Origin: Haliclona indistincta | Taxonomy: Eukaryota; Porifera; Demospongiae; Haplosclerida; Chalinidae | Direction of reading: 5' to 3' | Length of the DNA: 64,000 bases | NCBI GenBank assembly: GCA_964017065.1 | Contig: OZ024785.1 | Location: 4,068,588-4,132,587, forward strand | In this document: positions 20,215-32,100 of the stretch, one piece after another | Position numbering within the stretch: the first letter of the stretch is position 1 | Layout of the letters: every line of letters starts with the position of its first letter | Translations under genes and position numbers: made by a program | Notes under the pieces: model-generated | The model's input: the letters and a program-made list of their open reading frames with translations, nothing else | Told to the model about the DNA's origin: nothing | The model's database searches: none

Positions 20215-21780
20215 ATGATTCAAATTCACTTACTGGTTTTATTAATTTATAATGCAGCAGCCCAAAGAGCAAGTAAGTGCAATACAATCACTGCATCAAT
20301 ATCAGTACACAGGTAGATATCACTATCCCTCCACGAGCTGTCAATGTCTCTATTAACGAAGTGGCTGTGTTCACCTGCACTGCTGTTGGCGATATTTTTG
20401 GCTGGCAAGCTAATGGAATAGATATAGATACCGAAATAGGAACTGTCTTGACGCCTGTATTAGTAGACGAAATGGAAGGTATTCGTAGATCAACTGTGAG
20501 AGTACCAGTGTCTTCAACTGATAATCTTGCAAACATTACATGTACTGCTATCAGTTTATCACCATTATCAATAGATAAAAGTGACCCAGTACTACTACTG
20601 GTACAAGGTACTACTAAAATATAATTGTGAAATGCATAATCAATCATGACGTGCATGCTTGTGCAGGCCTGTTAGAGTCAGTCAGTGACTTCACTGTGGT
20701 CTCCATCAACTCCACTACTGTCCTCATCTCCTGGAGTCCTCCCTTCACTCTGGAGGGAGTACCCATCCTGGGCTACCATGTCACCATCACCAACACCACC
20801 AGTGGAGAGAATGAGATGATTTTAGAAACAGTGAACACTATCATGGTCAATTACACATTCTCTATTGACCATCCTGATCCTGACAGTGAATTCATTGTCA
20901 CTGTGGTCCCTATCAATGGAGCTGGACCAGGAGGCAATGTGACAACATCGTTTTCCTTTAGTGAGCAAAATTTTGAGAATAAATATTATTATGATCAGTT
21001 ATAATTATTCTACATCGTAGTTAGGTATGATAGAATTTATTAATAATTATGTTAATAGTAGCTTTCATAAAGTTTATTCAACTACTTTGAACTGTTGTAA
21101 TCAGTTTTTGTTTGACAGATTTTGTTGACGCCTCCACATCAGTGCTCAGTTCTACTCTTGCACTATTTCAAGCTACTTCCATACTGCAGGATAACTTAAC
21201 TCCCATGATCTCGGCTACTAAAACTGTTGGTGAGTTGGTGTTTGTTATGCTAACATAATTATACTGAATACCATTAATTTTTTTAAAAGGCCAATCCTCC
21301 GCTTACATTATGACAACAACTACTGTGTCAACACCAAATTCTTCAGACAATTTAACCTATGGGCATGTATATAAACAATTGATCTATGAGCACATTATAG
21401 TGCCAGCTCTAATTTCAGTGAATGTGATTGTGATTACTCTGCTGAGTATTGTAACAGCTGTATTGGTTTGCTATTTTATCAGGAAATATTTCAAGACCAG
21501 TGAGTCAATTGTCACAGCTGCAATTACAGGTGCATTAATAGTGTCCACCTATGCAGGAGTAGGTAAAGCTCCACTTGAGGATGTGGTACCAGTCAGTGAT
21601 AATCCAGCTTACCAGACGGTTAGAATACAGAGAAGTGATGAATCACAGCTGAAAGAGACAGCCACCATTACTATTCGATCAACTGGCGTATGTACTTCAC
21701 CACAGTATGAGAACATACCAGGAGATGACACTAACAATAACAACAGTTGTGATGAAGGCGACTATGAGAATGTTGAATAG
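20215..21780 (+). CDS. Ig-FN3-TM receptor with NPAY and YEN tail motifs
   Basis: Exons: signal 20215-20272 (MIQIHLLVLLIYNAAAQRA), Ig 20317-20607 (Cys in VFTCTAV and NITCTAI, Trp in FGWQANG), FN3 20667-20960, stem 21119-21229 (Ser/Thr-rich), TM/tail from 21290 (PALISVNVIVITLLSIVTAVLVCYFIRKY) to the stop at 21778-21780. The tail may contain one more short intron between FKTS and GKAPLEDV. Tail motifs: EDVVPVSDNPAYQTV, SPQYENIPG and GDYENVE at the end. The FN3 is nearly identical to other members over its first two thirds. Orientation is head to head with the gene at 14930-19967. It looks complete and intact. It probably signals through PTB- and SH2-domain partners (inference from motif type). 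Confidence 0.88.
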
Positions 21781-22371
21781 CTGTATCACTGATTCTCCAG
21801 CCGGCAGTCCAGCTCTTGCTAAACTTTCTATTAATTTTTACTCAGCTGTCAGTTGAGGCATTTAACTTCTCAATGCAACTATAGTGTATGTACTGTTTTA
21901 TTTATTGCAAGTTTAAGCTTATGCACATCAAATGCAGTTGTGCTGCATAAAGTATTTGTACTTTTTTATTGTTATTACCCGTGCGCAGTATGCGGTAGGG
22001 TTATGCGTTTGTATGCTATCATATATTTTTCTGGAGCTGTCTATGGGCTAGCTGTATTGTAACGTGCGTGTTGCAGTAATGCTGGAGTAATCGTGTTTAG
22101 CTCCTACAGTGTAGCTCAGCGCACGGGTATGTGTTCATTAGATCTCTAGTTAGCAATGAAATTGTTATGAAATTTTTTTTTTTTTTTTTTTATGACAATT
22201 TAGCATACAGGCTAGGTCGTACCAGTAGCAATGCTAATCCTAGGGTACAAACCAATAATAATAATAATAAATAATGAAAATAATAATTAGCTGGTGTTAC
22301 AAGAATAATTTAACTTACAGGGTAAAACAAGGTAAGAACAGCTTAATAACAATCATTCCAATAGTTGACAA
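21781..22371. other. 3' flank without recognised gene; poly-T tract
   Basis: A 20-nt T-run lies at about 22170-22190 and AATAAT repeats near 22255-22275. Nothing coding can be supported. Confidence 0.4.
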
Positions 22372-23059
22372 GAAAGAAAAAGATTTCTTACGAAATCAAA
22401 AGGATGTAGGGATGGAGATATAATGAAGAAATCTACTACTGGTCCACAATGTAAACAAACAAGGAACTAGCATGGAATGGTAACACGACTGACTTGCTAA
22501 CAGACCATAGATCCCTACATCAGTGGGTGCTGTGGCATCGGATGATGAATATCATTACAGCCCCTGCATAATAGCTGTTGCTAGGAAGCACCAAACACAT
22601 TAGCTCCTTCGCTTGATCCCAAAATTCACGTCGGCTATACTCATCCAAACAAGCCTCAACGGAGAAGATAACAAGTGGATCGGAGGATGTTGAAGTAAAT
22701 GGAGCAGCTTATTTGGTCCTACTGCACAATATTGTAGATGTTCCAGCCAGCATCCTCATGGTGAAAGTTTATACGCATGCGTAGTTGGTCATTGATGACA
22801 CACCCCTGTACTCATTCGGAGCATTTGCTAGAACTACGCTTAACTATTATCATAGTTTAAACTGCATTTCAGCTTGTCACAAAATATTGATCTTATGTAC
22901 AGCCACTGATGTAGGGATCTATGGTCTGTTAGCAAGTCAGTCGTGTTACCATTCCATGCTAGTTCCTTGTTTGTTTACATTGTGGACCAGTAGTAGATTT
23001 CTTCATTATATCTCCATCCCTACATCCTTTTGATTTCGTAAGAAATCTTTTTCTTTCTT
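22372..23059. mobile_element. Palindromic MITE, complete 688-bp copy
   Basis: Left arm from AAAAAGATTTCTTACGAAAT to CCATAGATCCCTACATCAGT (22378-22527). The right arm is the complement (about 22904-23054). The centre of about 370 bp is unique relative to the copy at 5027-5411. The copies therefore differ mainly in their central segments. Confidence 0.88.
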
Positions 23060-23505
23060 GTTTGTGTTCTTTTTTCTTAAAAATTATTTATTTGCAAATT
23101 ATCGTTTAATAATAGCTGTCAGGTATAATCTATGTTGTGCTCTGTTTCCTGTTGTTAATAATAATTATAATTAATTTTTATTATTATTAATTATTTTGAT
23201 ACATGCATCAAAATTTTCTTAATTGCCGAGCGCCTTAGCATGTAATCGCGGAGTACTGTGTCGAAATTGTATGTTTGTATGTATATATATATATATGTCA
23301 CGCTTAGGAATGCAATCAGTCCATATGGCGAGGCCCATACTGTAGTATTGTATGCGAGGCCCACGAGGGCAGCAATTGCAAGTCCCCGGGATTGCACGTT
23401 CTTTCATAACTATTCGACGTTCTTTCATAACTGGACTACAAAATGGACGACGATTCGTCTTCCCATCTCGCTTTCCATGCACCGCCCTCATCAGCGATAC
23501 TGTGA

Positions 23506-23812
23506 CTGATGCTGCAGCAAGAACCAGGGCTTTGGCACGGGAGAGAAAGCCTAGACAGCGTGACTCAACGCTAAGACATGTCTTGTTTATGACTCCTCCT
23601 CTTCCCGGACACTGTTAAACTATGGAACAAATTACCTGCTGAGATTATCACCACAGCAGATTGTCTCCACTCCATCCCTCTCTGTTTTCAAGAAAGATAT
23701 TCGTGGCTATCTATCTAATTTAATCTAGTAACTTAGTTGTTTTTATTAATGAATTTTATTTCTGTGCGAGGCAAATACATGCTGTAAGTATACCTAGTAA
23801 ATAATTATTAGC
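23506..23812 (+). mobile_element. 3' end of a non-LTR retrotransposon
   Basis: The frame 23602-23718 reads FPDTVKLWNKLPAEIITTADCL, the pattern typical of the extreme C-terminus of non-LTR (LINE-type) reverse transcriptase proteins. It ends at a TAA. The following 3' UTR (GTGCGAGGCAAATACATGCTGTAAGTATACC) is found again, inverted, at 38500-38570, which confirms a repeat. Upstream coding sequence is missing. Confidence 0.75.
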
Positions 23813-24399
23813 TATGTAGCTATTGGTTCATCTACATCATTAGTATCATGATCTGTAATAATAATAATTATTAAGTCAAGACTCAGTAGAGTACTAGACG
23901 GTGAGCCAGAAAAAAACAGCACGCAAATTGAGCCGTTTCTCTATTTCGGCGTATAGTCCCTTAAAATCTCCTTGGCTTCATCAATAACTTATCCTCTTGC
24001 TTGTACAGCCTTTGGCAAGTACATTGTTTGACAACAGAGATTGTGAAATGGGTGTTGGCGTATAACATAGTTAGCCTATAGTAACCAACGCTAACTTGTT
24101 TTTAAATTTCTGCTGTCGAGCAACATGCAAAGGTATTAGGTAATAATCTATTAATAATCCATCTCATTTTTACCATTATACCTCAATGGTACTGCGCTTA
24201 GCCTATAGCCTATCTACCGGTTAATTGTTGCAATTGCGCATGTGTATAATCTAGAGAGAGCACGCGTCGGTTCTCCACATTTGTATGTGTAACTAGTAAT
24301 AGCGTAAAATCTGATACCACATCAGTCGCCAATATACTGCTTGAATTGTGTTAGACTTTCCGGTGGATAGCAGCACTGCACCACGAAAAGGACTGAATC

Positions 24400-26748
24400 A
24401 GTGAGTTGTTTATGTATTGAGATTGGAAAGTAAATTTATTTGGTATATAGTGGCGAAAAGGACAGCGAGCAGCCGTCAGAAAGGGAAAGGGAGACAAACT
24501 CGCCGCCAGGCGGCCCAGGCTGCCATTGAAAAGGAGATCCAGAACGGTGAGTTGAGTGCGCAATTTGCGCGTGTACAGATCTCGGATTTAGAGTGCCGCG
24601 GGAACCCATCATGTGAGCACGTAGCGCTAGGGCATCTATTTCTGTCAAGGCGCTCTAAATCCTGTAGTTGCCGATGATTCGTCGTCTAAGGTATTTATAC
24701 TACAGCTACATGGCAACAATAAACCTACGCAGATTATTTTTAAAACAATGGTTGATCGATAAGTTTCTGCAGCACAAGCGTTCCTTCTTTTTCAAAAACA
24801 CGTGCTGTGACCCGGCTGCCACACCCACAAACGCTGTTTTGCGTTACGCGTGGCAGTGGCTGATCTTGGACTCCAGCGAACGTTGAGAATGGTAGTAGCC
24901 TAGAGTCTTTTATACGCGCTGTGTGCGTTTATTAGTCTAGCTTTAAGTTGTCAACATAGCAAAAAGCTAGCTAGCTTACTTACGTGCAACACATCATCAA
25001 ACCTGCTATTAATCTGAACATAACACAGTAGACTGAATCTATAGAAAAAGAAACATGTGCCATTAACTTCTTGAGTTCCTGCGGAAAAATAAGAGTTCCT
25101 GCAGAATTGAAGATGCATATCATATTTATCACATCATCACATCAAGATGAATAATAATTATTTTCCTCCGTTACTGACTGATCAGATAATAGAATTAGCT
25201 GTTAGTATAATTTTAATTATTGCTTGATTGCTTATTATCCAGTCAGTGATTATGAGCTACACTGTATGTATAATTTTGTGTGAATTTGCTTCTTTGTTTG
25301 TGATATGGTCATGAAGTCATTGTCATCTCGGTCATTTTATTATTATAATCTGAATGATTGCTTGTTGATTCGATTGTATGTAATTGTCTGTGTTATTATT
25401 GTTTTGCTTACTTCTATTTCAGGGAGCTTCGACTATTTTTCAAGTAATGATGATAACTCAGTTAGTTACAATGTCAGGATGTGATTATTATTGATGTGTT
25501 TTTTTGTCTCAGGGGCTGTCTGATGAAGAATTGGTTAGTATTGTGTATGTAGGCTAGTTATATTTATGTACACATTTTTCAGCTAACAAGCACACCTAGA
25601 GCTGTGGATCCTGAACCTCCACCTGCAGTGGCAGTCCCTCAGCCTGCACCTGCAGTCCCTCGGCCTGTCCCTCAGCCTCCACCTGCAGTCCATCAGCCTG
25701 TCTGTCAGCCTCCACCTGTTGTCCGTCAGCCTCTGCCTCTTGTGTGGGTTCCTCCTCCTAGGCCTGCTCCTCCTCCTAGGCCTGTTCCTCATAGGCCTAG
25801 GGTTCCTCTACCTCCTATGCCTAGGGTTCCTCCACCTGTGGTCCCTCTTCCTGCCAGGCCTAGGGTTCCTCCACCTGCGGTCCCTCTATTGGTTGCTCAG
25901 CCTCCACCTGCGGTCCCTTGGCCTGTCCCTCATCCTCCACCTGGGGTACCTCAGCCTGTCGCTCAGCCTCCACCTGCGGTCCCTCAGCCTGTCGCTCAGC
26001 CTCCACCTGCTGTCCCTCAGCCTATCGCTCATCCTCCACCTGCGGTCCCTCAGCCTATCGCTCAGCCTCTACCTGCGGTCCCTCAGCCTGTCGCTCGACC
26101 TCCGCCTGTGGTGCCTCATCCTATTGCTCAACCTCCACATGCGGTCCCTCAGCCTGTCGCTCGACCTCCACCTGCGGTGCCTCAGCCTATTGCTCAACCT
26201 CCACCTGCGGTGCCTCAGCCTGTCGCTCAACCTCCACCTGCGGTGCCTCAGCCTGTCGCTCAACTTCCACCTGCGGTGCCTCAGCCTATCGCTCAACCTC
26301 CACCTGCGGTGCCTCAGCCTGTCGCTCAACCTCCACCTGCGGTGCCTCAGCCTGTCGCTCAGCCTCCCCATGCACCTGTGGTACCTCATCCTAGACATGT
26401 GCCAAAACCAAAGGTATATCTCTATAGAGAGTTGTTATAAGGTTGGGCTTTTGTGACACCAAGTAGTGTATAGCCTAGTTGATACTATAATAATGTATAA
26501 ACAAATTACAATAATAGATAAGTTTTGCTACTATAACGTTACTTCTCCTATCAGCCAAAAATTGCATAATTACTGATGATGAATGACATTTTTGTCTTTG
26601 TAGCGTCCTCGAAGACAACTGAAAGGTCGTGCTCCAGTAAGCTACTAGTATAACTAAGTCAGATTATATTAGCTGATTAGCTTTCCACCTAGATTAATTA
26701 CTGCTTTGCTTTTACTTGCAGGTTGTGTTTAAATTTGTGTTCAATTGA
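24400..26748 (+). CDS. Proline-rich repeat protein, seven exons, 352 residues
   Basis: Exon borders agree in phase throughout: 24400 or before, 24451-24546, 25423-25472, 25513-25533, 25583-26413, 26604-26636 and 26722-26748 (stop TGA 26746-26748). No ATG in the right frame opens exon 2. Joining ...AATCA (donor GTGAGT at 24401) to TGGCGAAAAGG creates ATG across the intron, giving MAKRTASSRQKGKGRQTRRQ. The protein has a basic N-terminus (residues 1-30), a short acidic/Ser part (SFDYFSSNDDNS), then about 270 residues of Pro/Val/Ala/Gln repeats built on PPPAVPQPVAQ, and a basic C-terminus (RPRRQLKGRAPVVFKFVFN). No signal peptide or TM. Function is not recognised; a scaffold-like, possibly nuclear, low-complexity protein is a guess. 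Confidence 0.75.
25880..26380 (+). repeat. 33-bp coding tandem repeat
   Basis: About 15 units of a 33-bp repeat with core CCACCTGCGGTCCCTCAGCCTGTCGCTCAG-like sequence encode PPPAVPQPVAQ. Variants are Pro/Leu, Val/Ile and Gln/Arg/His at fixed positions. Because 33 is a multiple of three, the other forward frames also stay open over most of the array. Confidence 0.9.
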
Positions 26749-27410
26749 TCGATCGAGATTGGAAACTATAATCTTGGTAAGATAGCCTGACATAATTTAT
26801 GACATATGTACACTTGAAAGGTAGATGAATACTCTGTATAGTCTGTACGTGAGGTACGGAGGGTCAGCCATCTTGTCTGTAAATTTGTGATTCTCTTTAT
26901 AGTATACAAACCAGTTCGAGCCAGTATGTGACATCATGTATTATATAGAACTCATGATCAGCTCAAGTGTTTTTTAGCCAAGTTTCTTACTTCTCTCTGA
27001 CTATGTGCTTTTACGAAACGATAAATCATTGTAGTTTCAAGTCTTTCAAAGAGTGCCATGTGTGTTAACCATAATCTGTTTGTTCTTAATTCACACGCAG
27101 CTGGCAGATCGAAGATCGACTCAAGTGTATCCAACACAACTTGTATCGAACAAAACTTGTATCCAACACAACTTGTATCGAACAAAACTTGTATCCAACA
27201 AAATTAATGTGAACTTCAGAACTTGACATTTATCCAAAACAACTTGTATCCAGCAGATGTGAACTTCACATGTATCCAACGAACGTGAACTTCACAAACT
27301 TCAATTCACATTTTGTGCCAAGAAAAATTAATTTCACTTATAATTAGAATATTCATGGTTATGGTCACGTGGGCTGGTTAATAAACTAGCTAGAATTTTA
27401 TTATAGTATT
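26749..27410. other. Non-coding with 18-bp tandem repeats
   Basis: From about 27120 to 27260 the unit CCAACACAACTTGTAT / CGAACAAAACTTGTAT repeats with an 18-bp period (36-bp higher order). Derived forms with GTGAACTTCA follow to 27310. The rest (26749-27119) shows no gene. Confidence 0.7.
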
Positions 27411-27545
27411 AACGCCACACGCCGATCCGAGGTCACTGGAGCCCCACGTAGTTCACTTATCCTGTCAAACACGGCATTGAGACCGTCTGGCTCCGCCAGT
27501 TCGTGGGTACTTCGCATCCAGGGACCTAAGGCTTAGCGAAACTGA
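27411..27545 (-). other. GC-richer open stretch, possible isolated exon
   Basis: The minus-strand reading PWMRSTHELAEPDGLNAVFD is open for about 42 residues to a TAA at about 27400, preceded by an acceptor-like CCTTAG. The GC content stands out from the flanks. It is not recognised as a known family and no partner exon is found. Confidence 0.25.
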
Positions 27546-27965
27546 ATCGAGGCATGTCTATTATATATCCAGTTAATTATTTTCAAATTTTATTATTGTT
27601 CAAATTTTCATAAAAAAAGTAGCTTGAAATATTTCAGAAATAAAGTAGCTTGAAATATTACGTGATGTGTATCACCTGCAAGAATAAATATTGTTATTAA
27701 GTCAGTTGAGTGTAATAATCTAGTACCTTTGGTCAATCTTGTTTGGCAATAATAAATATATTCGAGACTGTCTTGGTTTCTCCAAATGTGACATTAGGAA
27801 TTTTCAAACCAACCACAATGGGTACTCAGCCACTCTACCAACGACAAGGTGCAGTCTAACAGAGTGGAAAAATAACTTGGTCTTGTCTATAGACCTTTCA
27901 CACACACACACTAGTGTGATAGAGAAAACAGTTCCCCTGATTGTTAATCTGTAGAGAGATAAAAG

Positions 27966-28345
27966 AATGTAAATAATCAAAAGAGAGAAAATAGTATAGA
28001 GAGTAGACCATCCTTATCCAGCCCTAGGAATGCAATTCAAGCAAGGAAAACATTACAAAGATAAGCTCATAGCATGAGAAAGATAAGGCATGATGTTATT
28101 GACACAAATTTAATCCATTGGAAAAGGAGGTCTATTGTACTTGCCTGCATAATATCCAGCACTCATTACAACATACATACTCACATAATACATACACACA
28201 TCCAGCACACATCACATAATACACACATCACATAATACACACACACATAATACACATACACATCCAGCACACATCACATAATACACACACATGTAATACA
28301 CACATCATAATTATAATACACACACAAGTAATACACACACACGTA

Positions 28346-28414
<69 letters not shown>

Positions 28415-29107
28415 ATACACACACACATAATACACACACACATAATACACACACACACACACGTAATACACACACACACACATAAAACACACACACACAT
28501 CACATAATACATAACACAATGTAATACACATTATACATGATAGTATTATATACACACTAACAATACAGGTAGTATATCAGATTGCATTGACGACATGTAT
28601 GTACAGTGGATTGTCTATGTAAACTTGAGGTTGGTGAACTTTACAACACAAATTAAGTAACATCACTTGCATCAGGACTGGGTATCTATAATCAACTGAC
28701 CCACTGACATCCGCGTCTATCACTGTGCACATTAGCAGACACAACATTACGTGACCATCATGCACTGGTCGACAACCATGATATGGGTTGATCCGCCTAT
28801 GATGCACCAGCTTTAGAGCAGAGGTAGTTTGTCAGGATCATAGATGATGTGAACTGAAGACATGTGAATAAACTCAATGCTAGTATCAGCAGAGTAATGA
28901 TCACACGGAGGGTTTAGTGAGCTATCAACAGCAGAGAAGACACCATGCATGGTCAGTAACAACTAGCGCTTTATTTAGAGCACAACATTACTAAGCTTCA
29001 TTGTAGTGAAGTACACTGGTGCTCAATTGAGGTACCAAGGCTAACTCCACGATGAGAGCACATAACATCATTGTATTGTACAATGTCCTTACTTTCATTT
29101 CCAGTGA
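27966..29107. other. Helitron 3' flank with CA microsatellite
   Basis: From 28165 to 28515 the DNA is a long interrupted (CA)n tract with TAATACACACA interruptions, the purest part being about 28350-28410. On the minus strand at 28577-28807 a short open stretch exists but is not recognised. Part of 29040-29100 resembles the region after the plus-strand Helitron (ATGTTATGTGCTCT). Confidence 0.7.
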
Positions 29108-32100
29108 TTAAACAGATAATGTTCTAAGGACAACGTCATAATGCCCAGGGAGATATCTCAAATACATTGCTCTTTGTGTTATGTCATCGGGCAAGGTTCT
29201 ATCAACAGAATGTGGACTAAACCTGTACCAATTGTGATCTTGTGTACTGTAAGTAAAGATACAAGTGTTGATGAGATGAGATAAGGTTATTATCTCAATG
29301 TCAGAGCCCCAAGTTGCATTTTGATTCATTTTAGTGCGCTCTATGTACTGTTGTACACTTGAGTAACCTGCAAACAGATCATACTGGTGAGCATACAACA
29401 GATGGGAGATTGCTACCATATGATCTAATACAGCTTGGCGTACTGCCATGTGCTGAGCTTGTGAACCAGTGATCACATATGAAAAGGAACGGAACATACA
29501 GTTCCCATCACCAACTATGTCTTTAGTATGGTTGTGATCAGGTGGAGTGAGAGGTACATTAGCACCACCACCTCTGTGTCTGGGTGGTGGATGATGGTGT
29601 TCTAGACCAAGAGTAGCGCAAGCAGTTTTTTGCCATTCTAAGTCTACAGGATAGTAGTAGTACGGCCATCTTTGTGTATGTGCTGGATCAAATGAACCTG
29701 TAATTAAGCAATCATCATTTTGTGCACTAGCAGTAGTGTGAAGTTGCTTGTTAGGAGCACTACTATTACAAGCTCTTTTGGCTGGTTTAGCAGTTTGAAC
29801 AGGGGCAGTGCTAGTTCGTTTACGCTGAGTGCCCAGGGTGCTAACAGGTGCTGTTTGTTGCTTGGTAGTGGTTTGTGAGCATTTTATTTTCTTGCTGGGA
29901 ACAACCACAGTATGTACTTGGTCAGTATCAGGTTTTCCAACAAGCTTACGTTTAGAAGCCTGTTGAACAGGAATGGTGTACAGAGGAAGATCAGGTCTAT
30001 ACATTTTACGTAGACGATTATACTCCTCTAAAGATCGCTTGCTGACTATAATGGACTTTGGATCAAATGAGAGGAGATGCAAGCCCGTGAGTGATCTTAC
30101 TCTAGACAAAGCAACATAAGCCATTGCAGCACAAAAAACTTTATCCGACAGATCAATAATGGCATGGTCCAGGGACAATCCCTGGGACTTGTGTATAGTA
30201 ACAGCATATGCCAATATCAATGGAAATTGTTCTCGACGAACATAGTAGTTTTTCATAACAACGAATCTGCTCTTGACCCTTTCAACCTGATATGGGTTAG
30301 TCAAGTGATCAAATTGTACAGTTACAAATTGTTTAGTTATTGCAGTAACTGTACCCAATGAACCATTGACTAGACCTTTCTTTGTGTCAACGTTACGGCG
30401 TAACATAACACGTGCTCCAATAGCTAACACTAGAACACTTTGCAGTCCTCCTGTCATGTTACAATCATGGTTTAATTTATGGAGCTGTTTGTCAGCAGTT
30501 TTTGTCCACTTAAGTTTACTGACAGTTTCGTCAACATCATCAGTACATTCTAGTTCGAATGATTTACCAGGAAGAGATTTGAGCATTTTATTGTTTAGCT
30601 CGTCACATTGCTTGCGTGTAGGAAAAAATGTTACTACCATTATTCCTTGTTCTTGCAACTCAGCAATTTTCTCAGTCAATGAGCAAGTAAACACTCTTGA
30701 TTGGAGAGTGCTTATGGTGGAGCTTGTAACTTCACCAATTCTAATACCATTAAGCAGCGTTGCATAGTCTTTGTCACCTTTCTGACGCTCATTGATGGTT
30801 AGCTCATCGTATACAACAGTTTCTTCCCATATATTGGGAGAGGTTGCACAGCCTATTCTGTACTTGACTACAGTGTCAGGTACAGCTGAAAATACTGGTT
30901 GACCACCAACAGGCTCAAGTTGAAGCAAATCACCGAAAACAATCATATTTCGTGCTCCAAAGTAGTCAACACCTCCATATAGCTCATTCAAGCGTAGATG
31001 AATGTATGCTAGATTGAGGCTACTAACCATTGAAATTTCATCTACAATGAATAATTTAACATTACGCAGAGCTGTTTTCATCACTTTGTGTGCAGCTTTT
31101 GGTAAAGACCAATGAACGGCTGACCTGCCCCCGTGCTGGACAGGCAGCTGAAATAACCTGTGGATAGTCATGCCACCAACATTAAACGCAGCTAAACCTG
31201 TTGGTGCAGTTATGGCACATGAGCAATCAGCACTAGGCCACAGTTGAGCTACATATGCTTTGATTGTCTCGATTAGAAACGATTTACCTGTTCCAGCGAC
31301 ACCTGTGACAAACATGCACAATGGAGGTAAGTCACAAGAACAATCATTTGTTTCATGTTGTTGCACGTGAATCATATGCTCTTTGACTTTGTCAAATATT
31401 CGCCTCTGATCTGCATTCAACATGTTGGTCCTATCGGAAAGACTAAGTGTGTCTTCACACTTAGTGACCATGCTTACAGCATCCTGCATTGCAGCAACTG
31501 CTTCACAGATTAGCTGTGGCTCACTATCAACCTTTTGCTCTGGACAATCAGATTGTCTGGCTTCATTGATTAGTTTAACACTACGATTACATTCAAGCAT
31601 CTGCTGTAATCGAGTGTGGTGAGTCAAGCAACGGTTTTTACCAGTGTCAGGAAAATGACGATTAAATGCTTCTTCAGCAGTTTCGTCTTCTAGTAAAAGC
31701 TCACTCTCGTTTCTGAAAGGCACAAAAAGCATGATTAGAGAATAGTAATAATCTTCTTTCTGATTTTCATTTCTCAAATCATACAACTTGTGATTGGGTA
31801 ACACAGGTTTGCCGCGCTTTTTGAATTCAGTTTGTTTCACACCTTTGACAATAGTGTGATACCAACTGTAATTAGCGACAATGTCGTAAAGACACACGTC
31901 CTCAAGCTTATCGGGACGATCAGGATAGTATGTGTCTACAAGATTCGACTCGAATAAATCCTCACTATCGGGATCTGACTTTGAAAGCTCCGTCAAAGCT
32001 GCGTGACTTTTGAGTCGTCGATTTCGTTTGTGAGGCATAGATACATTTACGAACTGTATTGCTTCTGATTTTTCAGTCAAGTGGTCACCCAACAACAAAT

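Noticed and set aside
23258..23618. Overlapping open frames on both strands at 23.2-23.6 kb
   Set aside because: They overlap each other, lack splice support and precede a retrotransposon tail; no consistent coding signal.
25719..26456. Leu/Ser-rich frame over the proline repeat as a separate protein
   Set aside because: It is an alternative frame of a 33-bp repeat; splice phases support only the proline-rich frame.
27115..27300. Regularly spaced short repeats as a CRISPR-like array
   Set aside because: The 18-bp period has no unique spacers; it is a simple tandem repeat in eukaryotic DNA.
28228..28555. Open frames of Cys/Val/Tyr repeats on the minus strand
   Set aside because: They are translations of a CA/TG microsatellite, open only because the dinucleotide repeat lacks stop codons.
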